Shown here piece by piece: positions 16,109 to 24,963 of a stretch of 64,000 nt of DNA; position 1 is the first letter of the stretch; each line of letters begins with the position of its first letter. The stretch comes from Roseomonas sp. KE2513 (lineage in GTDB: Bacteria; Pseudomonadota; Alphaproteobacteria; Acetobacterales; Acetobacteraceae), in NCBI RefSeq assembly GCF_016107305.1, contig NZ_RCVR01000006.1:169193-233192 (forward strand), in the 5' to 3' direction. The notes beneath the pieces are model-generated. The model did no database searches. It saw nothing but the letters and a program-made list of their open reading frames with translations, and was not told the DNA's origin. The translations under genes and the position numbers were made by a program.

Positions 16109-17254
16109 CTAGTCGACCAGCCAGCGGAAGGAGCGTCGCAGATGCTCCGTTCCGTCGCGCTCGAACCAGCGGCCATGGGCGAAGATCACCCGCTCCGGCC
16201 GCAGCGCGATGAGGCGGGAGGCCGCGCGTGCCGCCTCGGCCTGCCGCTGCCGCACAATGGCCCGCAGATAGGGCGGCGGCATCCCGTCCGGTGAGAGCAC
16301 GCCGAAGGCCCAGGCGATCGGCCGTACCGGCAGCGGCACCTTCGGCGATTCGAGGTTGATGACGAGGTCCGTCAGCACCAGCGTCTCGGTCGGCCGGTGG
16401 AACATCGCCGTCTCCGTGAAGCCGGCGGCGCCCGGCACCGGCACGAGCTGGATCGCGTCCCCCCATTCCGGCGGTGCCGTCCCGGGCAGGTCGTGGTCCA
16501 GCCGGAGCCCGCTGCGCCGCACCTGTCCGCGGGAGCGCAGGCTGGGAGTGGCCCAGGTCGTCGCCTCCGGGCAGGCGTCCGACCAGTCCTTCATGAAGGT
16601 CCAGTGGCCGAAGCTCGGCGCGACGAGGTGCCGCACCGGCCCGATCGCCTCCAGCTCGCCCTTGAGCTTGAGGGAGAAGCGCGTGGGGGAGTGCAGCAGA
16701 AGCCCGCCATCCGGCAGGCGGATCACCGTCATCCGCGTGCCCAGCACGGCGCCGAGAGCGCCCTCCAACGTGCTGTCCACGATGAAGAGGCCCTCCGCCA
16801 CGGGCTTGGGCGTGTCGAGCGGCGGATAGCCGACATGGTGCGCCAGTTCGTGGCTGTCCTGGGCGAGCAGCCGCGCGACCGGCCCGCCCCCCTGGCCCGG
16901 CCCCTGCCGCGGCGACGCACTGCTGATGGCCGTTACCACCAGTTCCGTGATGCCGAGGCCGACGAGAAGCGCGCGGGCCGCGTCCGGCTGCCGCCGCATG
17001 GCCAGCCCTGCCACCAGCAGCGCCGCGCCGCCGGCCGCGTCCAGCGCGAGGTGCTGGCGCATGGAAAGGGCCGGGGTCAGCCCGCCCTCATAATCCGTCA
17101 GCGCCGCGTAGCCCGCGTGATAGGCGCCCGCCGCGCCCAGCAGCCGCGAGACCGGTGGCGGCAGAGCGCGCGAGGCCGAGAGGCCGCCGAGCAGCGCGGC
17201 CATGCCATAGTCGATCAGCCCGTGCAGCCGGGTGGAGATGATCATCGGGCGCAT
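16109..17254 (-). CDS. Membrane domain fused to DUF4336 metallo-beta-lactamase-like domain
   Basis: The 381-residue protein has two parts. Residues 1 to about 115 are a small hydrophobic domain with three or four predicted helices. Residues about 145-381 resemble DUF4336, a metallo-beta-lactamase-fold relative, with LVAPSFGHWTFMKDW, ETLVLTDLVINL and a C-terminal RVIFAHGRWFERDGTEHL. The canonical HxHxDH zinc motif is absent, as is usual for DUF4336. The helix domain would place the second domain at the inner membrane. The activity is unknown. An ATG two codons downstream (MIIS) is an alternative start. Confidence 0.7.
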   Translation of the reverse strand: MRPMIISTRLHGLIDYGMAALLGGLSASRALPPPVSRLLGAAGAYHAGYAALTDYEGGLTPALSMRQHLALDAAGGAALLVAGLAMRRQPDAARALLVGLGITELVVTAISSASPRQGPGQGGGPVARLLAQDSHELAHHVGYPPLDTPKPVAEGLFIVDSTLEGALGAVLGTRMTVIRLPDGGLLLHSPTRFSLKLKGELEAIGPVRHLVAPSFGHWTFMKDWSDACPEATTWATPSLRSRGQVRRSGLRLDHDLPGTAPPEWGDAIQLVPVPGAAGFTETAMFHRPTETLVLTDLVINLESPKVPLPVRPIAWAFGVLSPDGMPPPYLRAIVRQRQAEAARAASRLIALRPERVIFAHGRWFERDGTEHLRRSFRWLVD

Positions 17255-17404
17255 CCGATCCTTGGGGGCCCCGGGAAAACGGGACCGCCGCGGGATGGAT
17301 GCATTCCATGCGAGGAAACGTGGGCGTACGCGAACAGCCGCCGCGCGGGGCGGTTGGAAATGCCCTTCAGCCGGCCCGGTCAGGGGCCGGCAGGCAAGGG
17401 GGCT

Positions 17405-17644
17405 TCAGCCCTCCTCCTCGTCGTCGGCGCCGCGCAGGTCGCAGGCGATGACATAGGCCGGGGAACCATCCTCGGCCTCCATCTCCTCGATCAGGTCGAT
17501 GCCGTAGATGTCGATGTCTCCGTCATCCTCCTCGCCGCCGAGCATGATGCCGAGCGCGATGGGGCGGGAGGCATCGAGCTTCTGCAGCTCGGCGATCAGG
17601 GCGCCGACCGTCATGGTCTCGGTGGCCTGATTGTCGTCGGACAT
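17405..17644 (-). CDS. Small acidic protein of unknown function
   Basis: The 79-residue product is strongly acidic (GGEEDDGDIDIYGIDLIEEMEAED and an EEEG end). It opens with MTVGALIAELQKLDASRPI, a short motif also seen in small proteins of phage and plasmids. There is no membrane segment or signal. It lies alone between divergent and co-directional neighbours. The start at 17644 follows a purine-rich AGGAGCGACC. No function is assigned. Confidence 0.55.
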   Translation of the reverse strand: MSDDNQATETMTVGALIAELQKLDASRPIALGIMLGGEEDDGDIDIYGIDLIEEMEAEDGSPAYVIACDLRGADDEEEG

Positions 17645-17732
17645 GGGGGTCGCTCCTGAAGGCTGCGCCGATGTGGCAGGCCGCGGGGAAGCGGGCAAGG
17701 GGCGGGGAGCGTGACGGGCGCGTGAACTCGGC

Positions 17733-18179
17733 CTAGTCCCGCTTCATCCAACCGGAGGGGCCCTGCTGCCAGTAGGTCAGCGCGTGCCCGGCCGCCTTGC
17801 CCCGACGCCAGCGGTCCCGCGCCGCCTGCAAGGCCGCCTGATCGTTCCCGTCGAAGAGATCGAAAATGCGGTCGAAGGCCTCGGCGCGCGCTGTCTCAGC
17901 CCCGTCGGCCAGGAAGAGGTGCCGGGCGCCGTTGGGAGCCTCGTCCTCGGTGGTCAGCCAGATCGGCTGGAGGTCGGCATCGCCCGTGATGGGCGTGCCG
18001 TGGGGCAGCCAGTCCGGCTCGGGGCAGAGCCAGAGGGCAGCATCCAGCGCCGCCAGCCGCTCCGGCCCCCCCACCCGCACGACGGCGCGCCCGCCGGTGG
18101 CCAGCACGCGGCCGAGCAGGCGCGGCAGCGCCACCTCCAGCGCCGTGCGGGTCAGGTGGTAGAAGCCAATCTCGCTCAT
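17733..18179 (-). CDS. holC: DNA polymerase III chi subunit
   Basis: The 148-residue protein matches HolC, the clamp-loader-associated subunit that contacts single-stranded-DNA-binding protein. It opens with IGFYHLTRTALEVALPRLL and contains DAALWLCPEPDWLPHG, a nucleotide-hydrolase-like core, and FDRIFDLFDGNDQAALQAARDRW. Its ATG overlaps the stop of the upstream M17 peptidase gene by four bases. A peptidase-holC order is common in alphaproteobacteria and supports the assignment. Confidence 0.9.
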   Translation of the reverse strand: MSEIGFYHLTRTALEVALPRLLGRVLATGGRAVVRVGGPERLAALDAALWLCPEPDWLPHGTPITGDADLQPIWLTTEDEAPNGARHLFLADGAETARAEAFDRIFDLFDGNDQAALQAARDRWRRGKAAGHALTYWQQGPSGWMKRD

Positions 18180-19645
18180 CTCTCGAAGCGATCCACGACA
18201 AGCCGGTCGAGCAGCCGCACGCCGAAGCCGCTCGGCCCGGGCGGCAGGGGATAGGCGCCGCTCTCCACGCCCTCCTCGCGCAGGTCCATCCCGGCGATGT
18301 CGAGATGCGCCCAGGGCGCGTCACCCCCCGCGAATTCCCGTAGGAAGGCCGCGGCCTGGCAGGCGTCGGGCAGGAACTTCCCCGCCCATCCCGGCCCCCC
18401 GCCGCCGACCGGCAGGCAGTGGCGGAGGTCGGCGATGGCGCTGTCGAGGTCGCGGCGGTGCTTCGCCCCGATCGGCATGGGCCAGAGCGGCTCCCCCACC
18501 GCATCGCCTGCCGCCATGAGGGCGTCGCGGAGGATGTCGTCGTTGCTGAAGAGCCCCGCGCGATGGTGGCCGAGGGCCGAGACGATGCTGCCCGTGAGCG
18601 TCGCGAGATCGATGATGGCGCGCGGCCCCATCCCGCGGGCGTGGTGCAGCGCGTCCGCCAGCACCAGCCGTCCCTCCGCGTCGGTGTCCACCACCTCCAC
18701 CGTGCGGCCGGAGGCGGTGCGGAGCACGTCGCCGGGGCGGTAGCTGTCGGCGCCCGTGGCGTTCTCGGCGATGGCCAGCACGGCAACGGCGTGGGTGGGG
18801 CTGCGGCGCAGCGCGAGAGCCAGGATCGCCCCCGCGCAGGCGGCCGCACCGGCCATGTCGCCCTTCATCGCCTCCATCCCCTTGGCGGGCTTGATGGAGA
18901 TGCCGCCGGTGTCGAAGGTGATGCCCTTGCCGACAAGGGCGACCGGCGCGCCCTCGCCCCGCCAGCGCAGCACCACCAGCCGCGGCGGATGCGCCGATCC
19001 CCGCCCGACCGCCAGCAGGGCGCCGTAGCCGCCCCGCTCCAGCCATTCGCGCCCGAGCACCGTCACCTCGATCCCGTGCTTGCGAAGCCCGGTCAGCCGC
19101 TCAGCGAAGGTATCGGGGGTCAGGCGGTTGGCGGGCTCGGCCGCGAGATCGCGCGCGAGGCCGACGCCGCGCAGCACCGCCTCCACCCGCGCCAGCGCCG
19201 GCGCCGCGGCGGCGGCATCGTCCACCAGCAGGTCCAGCCGCCGCAGGTCGCGCCGCGGGCCGGTGGAGAGATTCGGTAGCCGGTGCCCGCGCATTCCCGC
19301 GCCCATGGCGAGCTGCGCGACCGCGTCCGGGTCCAGACCGCGCGCGTCGATCACCGCCTGGCGGACCGGCGTCGAATCCCGGTCCTCGGGGTCCGTCGCC
19401 ATGGAGGCGACGGCCAGCGCGCCCGCCACCTCCAGCCGCAGCGGGTGCGGCGGGCCCGCGCCGATCAGCCAAGCGGTGCGCCCGCCCAGCACGCCGTCCA
19501 GCCGCAGCGCCTCCCCCCTCGCCGCGCCGAAGCGCGCGACGGCGGCCAGCGGCGCGTAGGCGGCGGGCAGCGGCTCCTCCGGCAGGGCCGGGAAGGCCAC
19601 GGGATGGCGGCCGCGCGGCAGCTCGGTCAGGCGGAGCTTCAGCAC
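18176..19645 (-). CDS. M17 leucyl aminopeptidase family protein (paralogue 1)
   Basis: The 489-residue protein is a cytosolic M17 metallo-aminopeptidase. The two-metal site is visible in VGKGITFDTGGISIKPAKGMEAMKGDMAGAA and in VVDTDAEGRLVLADAL, and the C-terminus has AHLDIAGMDLREEGV. The family signature NTDAEGRL reads DTDAEGRL here, a conservative change seen in the divergent branch of the family. The N-terminal domain is short and unlike that of PepA. It starts with GTG, lies 12 bases after the next M17 gene and overlaps holC by four bases. Confidence 0.88.
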   Translation of the reverse strand: MLKLRLTELPRGRHPVAFPALPEEPLPAAYAPLAAVARFGAARGEALRLDGVLGGRTAWLIGAGPPHPLRLEVAGALAVASMATDPEDRDSTPVRQAVIDARGLDPDAVAQLAMGAGMRGHRLPNLSTGPRRDLRRLDLLVDDAAAAAPALARVEAVLRGVGLARDLAAEPANRLTPDTFAERLTGLRKHGIEVTVLGREWLERGGYGALLAVGRGSAHPPRLVVLRWRGEGAPVALVGKGITFDTGGISIKPAKGMEAMKGDMAGAAACAGAILALALRRSPTHAVAVLAIAENATGADSYRPGDVLRTASGRTVEVVDTDAEGRLVLADALHHARGMGPRAIIDLATLTGSIVSALGHHRAGLFSNDDILRDALMAAGDAVGEPLWPMPIGAKHRRDLDSAIADLRHCLPVGGGGPGWAGKFLPDACQAAAFLREFAGGDAPWAHLDIAGMDLREEGVESGAYPLPPGPSGFGVRLLDRLVVDRFER

Positions 19646-19657
19646 GGCCGGCTGCTA

Positions 19658-21322
19658 CTAGCGCCGGGGGCGGCGGGTCGCCGGCCGCGCCGCGCGGGCC
19701 GGGGCAGGCGGGGCCACGGGCTCGGCGATGGAGGCGTCACTCGCCGCCCCGCCCTCCGCCAGGATGGCCGGGGATTCGCTGCCGACGCCGCTCACCGCCG
19801 CCTCGGGCTCGGCCGCGGGGGCGGGCGCCTCCACGTTGCGGCCCTCGTGGTGCTCGGCCACCAGCCGGTCTAGCAGGCGCACGCCCCAGGCCGTGGCGCC
19901 CTTGGGCACGGTCGGCTGGTCCTTGCCGCCCCAGGCGACGCCGGCGATGTCGAGATGCGCCCAGGGGCAGCCGTCGACGAACCGCTGGAGGAACTGCGCG
20001 GCGGTGATCGAGCCGCCCGCGCGCCCGCCGCCCACGTTCTTCATGTCCGCGATGTCGGACTTGATCGCGCGGTCATAGGCCTCGCCCAGCGGCATCCGCC
20101 AGGCGAGCTCGCCCACGGACTTGCCGGCCTCCTGGATGCGCGCCGCCAGCCCCTCGTCGTTCGAGAACAGCCCCGCGTGCTCGTTGCCGAGCGCGACGAT
20201 GATCGCGCCGGTCAGCGTGGCCAGGTTCACCATGAAGGCGGGATCGAAGCGCTTCTTGCAGTAGGACAGCACGTCGGCCAGCACGAGCCGCCCTTCGGCG
20301 TCCGTGTTGATCACCTCGATCGTCTGCCCGGAATAGGAGGTGACGACGTCGCCCGGCCGCACCGCGGTGCCGGAGGGCATGTTCTCCACGAGGCCCACGA
20401 GGCCGACCACGTCCACCTTCGCCTTGCGGCCCGCCAGCGCCATCATCAGCCCGGCGACGGTGCCGGCGCCGGCCATGTCCCACTTCATGTCCTCCATGCC
20501 GGCAGCGGGCTTGATGGAGATGCCACCCGTGTCGAAGGTCACGCCCTTGCCGATGAAGGCGATCGGCTGGCTGTCCTTCTTCTTCGAATCCGTGCCGTTC
20601 CAGCGCATCACCACCATGCGCGGCGGCTGCGCCGATCCCTGGGAGACGCAGAGCATCGAGCCGAAGCCGAGCTTCTCAAGGTCCTTCTGCCCGAAGACCT
20701 CTACCTCCACACCCAGCTTCTCCAGCTTGCGCAGGCGGTCAGCGAATTCGGGCGGGTTGAGGATATTGGCGGGCTCGCTGACCAACTCGCGGGTCAGGAA
20801 CACGCCCTCGGCGATGGCGCGGCGGCTCGCCCATTCGGCCTTGGCGGCGTGCGGGTCCTCGCAGAGCACCTTCACGCCGGCAAGGCGCGGCTTGTCCTCC
20901 GGCTTCTCCGTCGTGCGGTAGCGGTCGAAGCGCCAGGCGCGCAACACGGCGCCGAGCGCCACATCCGCCGCCGCCCCGGCCCAGCCGCCGATGGCCCGCG
21001 TGTCGATCGAGGCCAGTGCCTCCCGCCCGAGCGCCGCGACGGCGTTCCCGCCCGCCACCTCCGCGCCCGCCGCGTCCAGCGCCTCGCGCTTGCCGAGGCC
21101 GACCAGCACCAGCCGCGAGAGTCCGCCGCCGGGGGCGTAGAGGGTCGTTGCCTGGCCCTTGCGGCCCTTGAACTCCGCCGCCGCCGCCCCGCGCGCGAGG
21201 CTGCCGCCCAGCAGCCGGTCCCACTCGCCCATCAGCGCGCCGCCGAGATCCTCCTCCGCCAGCGGCAGGACGAGGGCGCCGCTCTCGGGCAGGGAGGCTT
21301 TGGCGAAGGCGATGTCGAGCAT
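19658..21322 (-). CDS. pepA: Leucyl aminopeptidase PepA (paralogue 2)
   Basis: The 554-residue protein has the complete M17 catalytic domain: FIGKGVTFDTGGISIKPAAGMEDMKWDMAGAG, the exact signature NTDAEGRLVLADVL and AHLDIAGVAWGGKD near the end. The N-terminal domain (1 to about 180) fits PepA. The last 60 residues are a Pro/Ala/Glu/Arg-rich low-complexity tail that lies beyond the usual PepA end and is probably disordered. The start MLDIAFAKAS at 21322 is preferred because the upstream in-frame extension is arginine-rich and atypical. It heads a three-gene unit with the second M17 gene and holC. Confidence 0.93.
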   Translation of the reverse strand: MLDIAFAKASLPESGALVLPLAEEDLGGALMGEWDRLLGGSLARGAAAAEFKGRKGQATTLYAPGGGLSRLVLVGLGKREALDAAGAEVAGGNAVAALGREALASIDTRAIGGWAGAAADVALGAVLRAWRFDRYRTTEKPEDKPRLAGVKVLCEDPHAAKAEWASRRAIAEGVFLTRELVSEPANILNPPEFADRLRKLEKLGVEVEVFGQKDLEKLGFGSMLCVSQGSAQPPRMVVMRWNGTDSKKKDSQPIAFIGKGVTFDTGGISIKPAAGMEDMKWDMAGAGTVAGLMMALAGRKAKVDVVGLVGLVENMPSGTAVRPGDVVTSYSGQTIEVINTDAEGRLVLADVLSYCKKRFDPAFMVNLATLTGAIIVALGNEHAGLFSNDEGLAARIQEAGKSVGELAWRMPLGEAYDRAIKSDIADMKNVGGGRAGGSITAAQFLQRFVDGCPWAHLDIAGVAWGGKDQPTVPKGATAWGVRLLDRLVAEHHEGRNVEAPAPAAEPEAAVSGVGSESPAILAEGGAASDASIAEPVAPPAPARAARPATRRPRR

Positions 21323-21559
21323 GGGGGATCCCGGGTCTGTCAGCCGAGAGATAGCACCCGCCGCGCGATACGCCACACGGCCCCCACCGCACCGGGGAGC
21401 TTGTCTCGTTCTGAAACACGGCCGCGGGCCGGTCACCCGCCTGGCAGGCAGGGGCAGGGCGCGGTAGCGGCGGCGCATCGCCCCGGAAGGGCTGTCCGTC
21501 CCGCTCCGCCCGCCCGCGCGTCCTACTCCGATGCTCCGAACGGAAGGACGCGGCGCCGC

Positions 21560-21787
21560 TCAGCGCCAGCCGCCGCGCCCATAGTAGCCGCCATGGCCGT
21601 AGCCATACCCGCGATAGCCATAGGCAGGGGCGGAGTAGGCGTAGGAGCGGTAGGCCGGCCCACCATACCCACGGCCATAGCCGCCGTATCCGCCGCCATA
21701 GCCGACAGGATAGGCGACGCAGCCGGCTAGCGAGGCAGCGGCGACGACAAGGGTGAGCGCGCGAAGCACGCGGGAGCGGTTGGTCAT
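21560..21787 (-). CDS. Small Gly/Tyr-rich lipoprotein
   Basis: The 75-residue product has a lipoprotein signal (basic MTNRSRVLRA, hydrophobic stretch, lipobox SLAGC with Cys23). The mature part of about 50 residues consists largely of Gly-Tyr repeats (GYGGGYGGYGRGYGG and similar). It is probably attached to the outer membrane. Proteins of this kind are common in Acetobacteraceae and have no assigned role. An AGGAGG ribosome-binding site precedes the ATG. The 237 bases between it and pepA hold no recognisable gene. Confidence 0.75.
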   Translation of the reverse strand: MTNRSRVLRALTLVVAAASLAGCVAYPVGYGGGYGGYGRGYGGPAYRSYAYSAPAYGYRGYGYGHGGYYGRGGWR

Positions 21788-21945
21788 GGTGACCTCCTCT
21801 CGGCCGGGGCGCCGGCGACATGCCGGCGGTCCCTGCCAGGCGGGAATAACGCCCGCCGCAGCTGTCTGAACCGCGGCCGGATCAGGGCCGCGCCGTGGCA
21901 GGAGGCCCGCGCGCGGGGACGTGATCGCGCGCTCTGTGCCCAGCT

Positions 21946-22419
21946 TCAGGGAACCGGGTGCACGTCGTCTGCCCGCTGCGGCGGCAGCTTGATGGCCACC
22001 GCCCGGAACCGCCCGGTCGCCGGGCGCGAGCCGGCATGCGCGGTGCGGCGGGGGATGATGATCAGGTCGCCCGGCTTGATCTGCACCTCCCGCTCTCCCA
22101 GCCAGAAGGAGCCGGTGCCGTCGAGGATGAGCTGGATCTCGTCCGCATCCGCGTGGAAGTGCTTCATCACGTTGCCGCTCTGGATCGCAACCGTGCCGTG
22201 CTCCGTGTCTACGAGGGTGCGGGAGCGAAGGTCCGCGCCGGGGCGCGGCGCGCCGATCTCGTCCTCGGTCATGCTGAACAGGTTCACGATCCGCGGCTCC
22301 ATCGCGGGCCTTCCGACTTGGCCCTGGGCCTGAGCAAGGGCGTGCGGCACGACATCCGCCGCGAAGAGGCCGGCGGTGAAGGCAAGCGCGAAGCCGCCGA
22401 GGATGACCGGAAGGCGCAT
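21946..22419 (-). CDS. Exported cupin-domain protein
   Basis: The 157-residue protein has a signal peptide (ILGGFALAFTAGLFAADVVPHALAQ). A single cupin barrel follows, with motif 1 NVMKHFHADADEIQLILDGTGSFWLGE and motif 2 VQIKPGDLIIIPRRTAHAG; His and Glu residues are positioned for one metal ion. It should act in the periplasm. Cupins bind or convert small molecules, but the ligand is not predictable. It starts at the ATG directly before the signal peptide and is divergent from cysQ. Confidence 0.75.
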   Translation of the reverse strand: MRLPVILGGFALAFTAGLFAADVVPHALAQAQGQVGRPAMEPRIVNLFSMTEDEIGAPRPGADLRSRTLVDTEHGTVAIQSGNVMKHFHADADEIQLILDGTGSFWLGEREVQIKPGDLIIIPRRTAHAGSRPATGRFRAVAIKLPPQRADDVHPVP

Positions 22420-22484
22420 GGAAGTTCCCCTGCTTGGTTGGCGGCGATGATGGGCCGCGCGATCGAGCCGCCGCAACATCCCAG

Positions 22485-22527
22485 GATGGCCAGGGGGATG
22501 ATGGCTCTGGGGATGATGGCCAGGGCT
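22485..22527. repeat. Triple 15-bp tandem repeat upstream of cysQ
   Basis: Three consecutive units beginning GATGGC (starts at 22485, 22500 and 22515, the last slightly truncated) share the pattern GATGGCCAGGGGGAT with a few changes. They lie in the 143-base divergent region between the cupin and cysQ starts, about 36 bases before the cysQ ATG. They could be a regulator-binding array or simple slippage. Confidence 0.5.
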
Positions 22528-22562
22528 GCCCCTGCACCCCCCGCCCGCGCTATGCCCATCCG

Positions 22563-23333
22563 ATGACCGACGAAGACCTGCTCGAACTCGCCGCGGGCCT
22601 GGCCGAGCGCGCCGCCCATGCCATCAACGCCATCCGCGCCGCCGGCTTCGCGGTGGAGCGCAAGAGCGACGCCTCCCCCGTGACCGAAGCCGATCGCATC
22701 GCGGAAGCCTTGATCGTGGAGGGCCTGCGCGCCGCCACCCCCGACATTCCCGTGGTGGCGGAGGAGGAGGTCGCGGCCGGGATCCTCACCGCCCTCGCCC
22801 CGCGCACCTGGCTGGTGGACCCGCTGGACGGCACGCGCGAATTCGCTGCCGGCCACGACAGCTTCGCCGTGAATGTCGGCCTCGTGGTGGAGGGGCGCGC
22901 GCATCTCGGCGCCGTCGCCATCCCCGCGACCATGGAGGTCTTCGGCGGCATCGTCCCCCTGGGCCTCGCCTGGAAGAGGGACGCCGCCGGCCGGCGCGCC
23001 ATTCGCGCCCGCGCCATCCCGCCGGAGGGCGTGATCGTCCTCGCCTCCCGCCACTACTCGGACGACCCGCGGCTGGACCGCTTCCTCGAGGGGCGGCGGG
23101 TGGCGGAAGTAATCAAGATCGGCTCCGCCGTGAAGTTCTGCCGCCTCGCTGAGGGGGCGGGGGACCTCTATCCCCGCTTCGGCCGCACGATGGAGTGGGA
23201 CACCGCCGCCCCCCAAGCCCTGCTGGAAGCGGCCGGCGGTCGCGTCGCCGGCTTCGATGGCACGCCGCTTCGCTACGGCAAGCCGGGCTTCGAGAACGGC
23301 GCCTTCCTCGCCCAGGGCTTTCCGGCCGCATGA
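22563..23333 (+). CDS. cysQ: 3'(2'),5'-bisphosphate nucleotidase CysQ
   Basis: The 256-residue enzyme belongs to the inositol monophosphatase superfamily. The metal and phosphate motifs are visible: VAEEEVAAG, WLVDPLDGTREFAAG and the late EWDTAAPQALLEAAGG. CysQ removes the 3'-phosphate from 3'-phosphoadenosine 5'-phosphate, a by-product of sulfate assimilation. The VDPLDGTREF variant (Glu-Phe after Arg) is typical of CysQ rather than inositol monophosphatase. Its stop overlaps the sua5 start by four bases. Confidence 0.88.
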   Translation: MTDEDLLELAAGLAERAAHAINAIRAAGFAVERKSDASPVTEADRIAEALIVEGLRAATPDIPVVAEEEVAAGILTALAPRTWLVDPLDGTREFAAGHDSFAVNVGLVVEGRAHLGAVAIPATMEVFGGIVPLGLAWKRDAAGRRAIRARAIPPEGVIVLASRHYSDDPRLDRFLEGRRVAEVIKIGSAVKFCRLAEGAGDLYPRFGRTMEWDTAAPQALLEAAGGRVAGFDGTPLRYGKPGFENGAFLAQGFPAA

Positions 23334-24301
23334 CCGAGCGCCTGCCGCCCGAGGCTGCCCCGCGCGCCGCCGCCCTGTTGCGGGAGGGCGCGCTGGTCGC
23401 CTTTCCCACCGAGACCGTCTATGGCCTCGGCGCCGACGCGCGCAATGGCGGCGCAGTCGCGGCGATCTTCGCGGCCAAGGGCCGCCCGCACTTCAACCCG
23501 CTCATCCTCCACTTCCCCGAAGCAGCCGCCGCCTTCGAGGAGGTGGTTCCCGACGAGCGCGCCCTGGCACTCGCCGCCCGCTTCTGGCCCGGCCCGCTCA
23601 CCCTCGTGCTGCCGCGCCGCCGGAACAGCCGGGTGGACCTCCTGGCCGGCGCGGGTCTGGACACACTGGCGGTGCGCGTGCCCGCCCATCCCCTCGCCCT
23701 CGCCCTGCTGCGGGAGGCGGCCACCCCGGTCGCCGCCCCCTCTGCCAACCGCTCCGGCGGCGTCTCACCCACCACGGCGGAGCACGTGCTGGACGGGCTG
23801 TCCGGCCGCATCGCCGCGGTGCTGGACGGCGGCCCCTGCGCCGTCGGGGTGGAGAGCACGGTGCTCGACCTCACCGGAGCCGGGGCGGTGCTGCTGCGTC
23901 CTGGCGGCGTGACGGCGGCGGCGATCGAGGCGGTGATCGGCCCCATCGGCCGCCCCATCCCGGTGGAGGCCGCGGAGGCAACGCGCACGCTCCGCTCCCC
24001 CGGGATGATGCTCTCCCACTACGCGCCCGCCCTGCCGGTGCGCCTCGCCGCCGCCGATGTCGGGCCGGAGGAAGGACTGCTCGCCTTCGGTCCGCCCCTG
24101 CCGGGCGCGGCGGTCACCTGGAACCTTTCCCTGGCCGGCGACGCGTCCGAAGCCGCCGCCCGCCTCTTCTCCGGCCTGCGCTGGCTGGATGCGGAGGGTG
24201 CGCGCCGCGGCCTCAAGGGCATCGCCGCCATGCCCGTGCCGGTGGAGGGATTGGGCGAGGCCATCAACGACCGCCTCCGCCGCGCCGCCGCCCCGAGATA
24301 G
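23330..24301 (+). CDS. tsaC: L-threonylcarbamoyladenylate synthase, Sua5 type
   Basis: The 323-residue protein makes threonylcarbamoyl-AMP for the universal t6A37 tRNA modification. The YrdC core has GALVAFPTETVYGLGADA, KGRPHFNPLILH, a SANRSGG segment and the GGPCAVGVESTVLDL loop. A C-terminal Sua5 domain follows the linker SPGMMLSHYAPALPVRLA, so this is the longer Sua5 form rather than short TsaC. The gene is translationally coupled to cysQ (ATGA overlap). Confidence 0.93.
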   Translation: MTERLPPEAAPRAAALLREGALVAFPTETVYGLGADARNGGAVAAIFAAKGRPHFNPLILHFPEAAAAFEEVVPDERALALAARFWPGPLTLVLPRRRNSRVDLLAGAGLDTLAVRVPAHPLALALLREAATPVAAPSANRSGGVSPTTAEHVLDGLSGRIAAVLDGGPCAVGVESTVLDLTGAGAVLLRPGGVTAAAIEAVIGPIGRPIPVEAAEATRTLRSPGMMLSHYAPALPVRLAAADVGPEEGLLAFGPPLPGAAVTWNLSLAGDASEAAARLFSGLRWLDAEGARRGLKGIAAMPVPVEGLGEAINDRLRRAAAPR

Positions 24302-24369
24302 CGCGGCGCGGCCACGATTAGCGGCCGAACCCCCTTGCCCGCACCCGGCGGCGGGATGAGTCTGCCGCC

Positions 24370-24963
24370 GTGCCCAAGCCGTCCGCCCCGCCCGCCGAGC
24401 TTCCCCTCAACCCGCCGCCCGGCCCCGCCCAGCTCTTCGCCGCCTTCGCCAAGGCCGGGCTGATGGGCTTTGGCGGCGCCCAGGTCTGGGTCCGCCGCGC
24501 CCTGGTGGAGGAGCGGCGCTGGATGACCGAGCGGGACTACGCGGAGGTCCTCGGCCTCGGCCAAGTGTTGCCCGGCCCCAATGTGGGCAATGCCGCCGTC
24601 ATGATCGGCCGCCGCTTCGCGGGCCTGCCCGGCTCCTTCGCGGCGACCGGCGGGCTCTACCTCTTTCCGCTGATCGTCCTGATGTCGCTCGTCCTGCTGT
24701 GGCAGGAATTCGCCGATATCCCAGCGGTCGCGGCCTTCATGCACGGCCTCGCCTGCGCGGCGGCGGGGATGGTGATCGGCAACGGCCTTCGCATGATCGG
24801 GCGCCTCCGCCCGCCGCCGGAGCTGATCGCGATCGGCATCCTCTCCACCGTTGCGGCCGCCTGGTTCCGGGTGCCGCTGCCGATCATCGTGCTCGTGCTC
24901 GGCCCGATCTCCATCGCGGCCGTGGTCTGGCGCGCCCGGCGCGGCGGGGAGGCGCGGGCATGA
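24370..24963 (+). CDS. Chromate transporter, first half-protein
   Basis: The 197-residue membrane protein matches one half of ChrA (short-chain CHR family). It has the LFAAFAKAGLMGFGGAQVWVRR start, the EVLGLGQVLPGPNVGNAAVMIG motif and about five further hydrophobic segments. CHR proteins export chromate. A pair of short proteins with the two repeats on separate chains is a known arrangement. It starts at GTG and overlaps its partner by four bases. The real substrate could differ from chromate. Confidence 0.85.
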   Translation: MPKPSAPPAELPLNPPPGPAQLFAAFAKAGLMGFGGAQVWVRRALVEERRWMTERDYAEVLGLGQVLPGPNVGNAAVMIGRRFAGLPGSFAATGGLYLFPLIVLMSLVLLWQEFADIPAVAAFMHGLACAAAGMVIGNGLRMIGRLRPPPELIAIGILSTVAAAWFRVPLPIIVLVLGPISIAAVVWRARRGGEARA

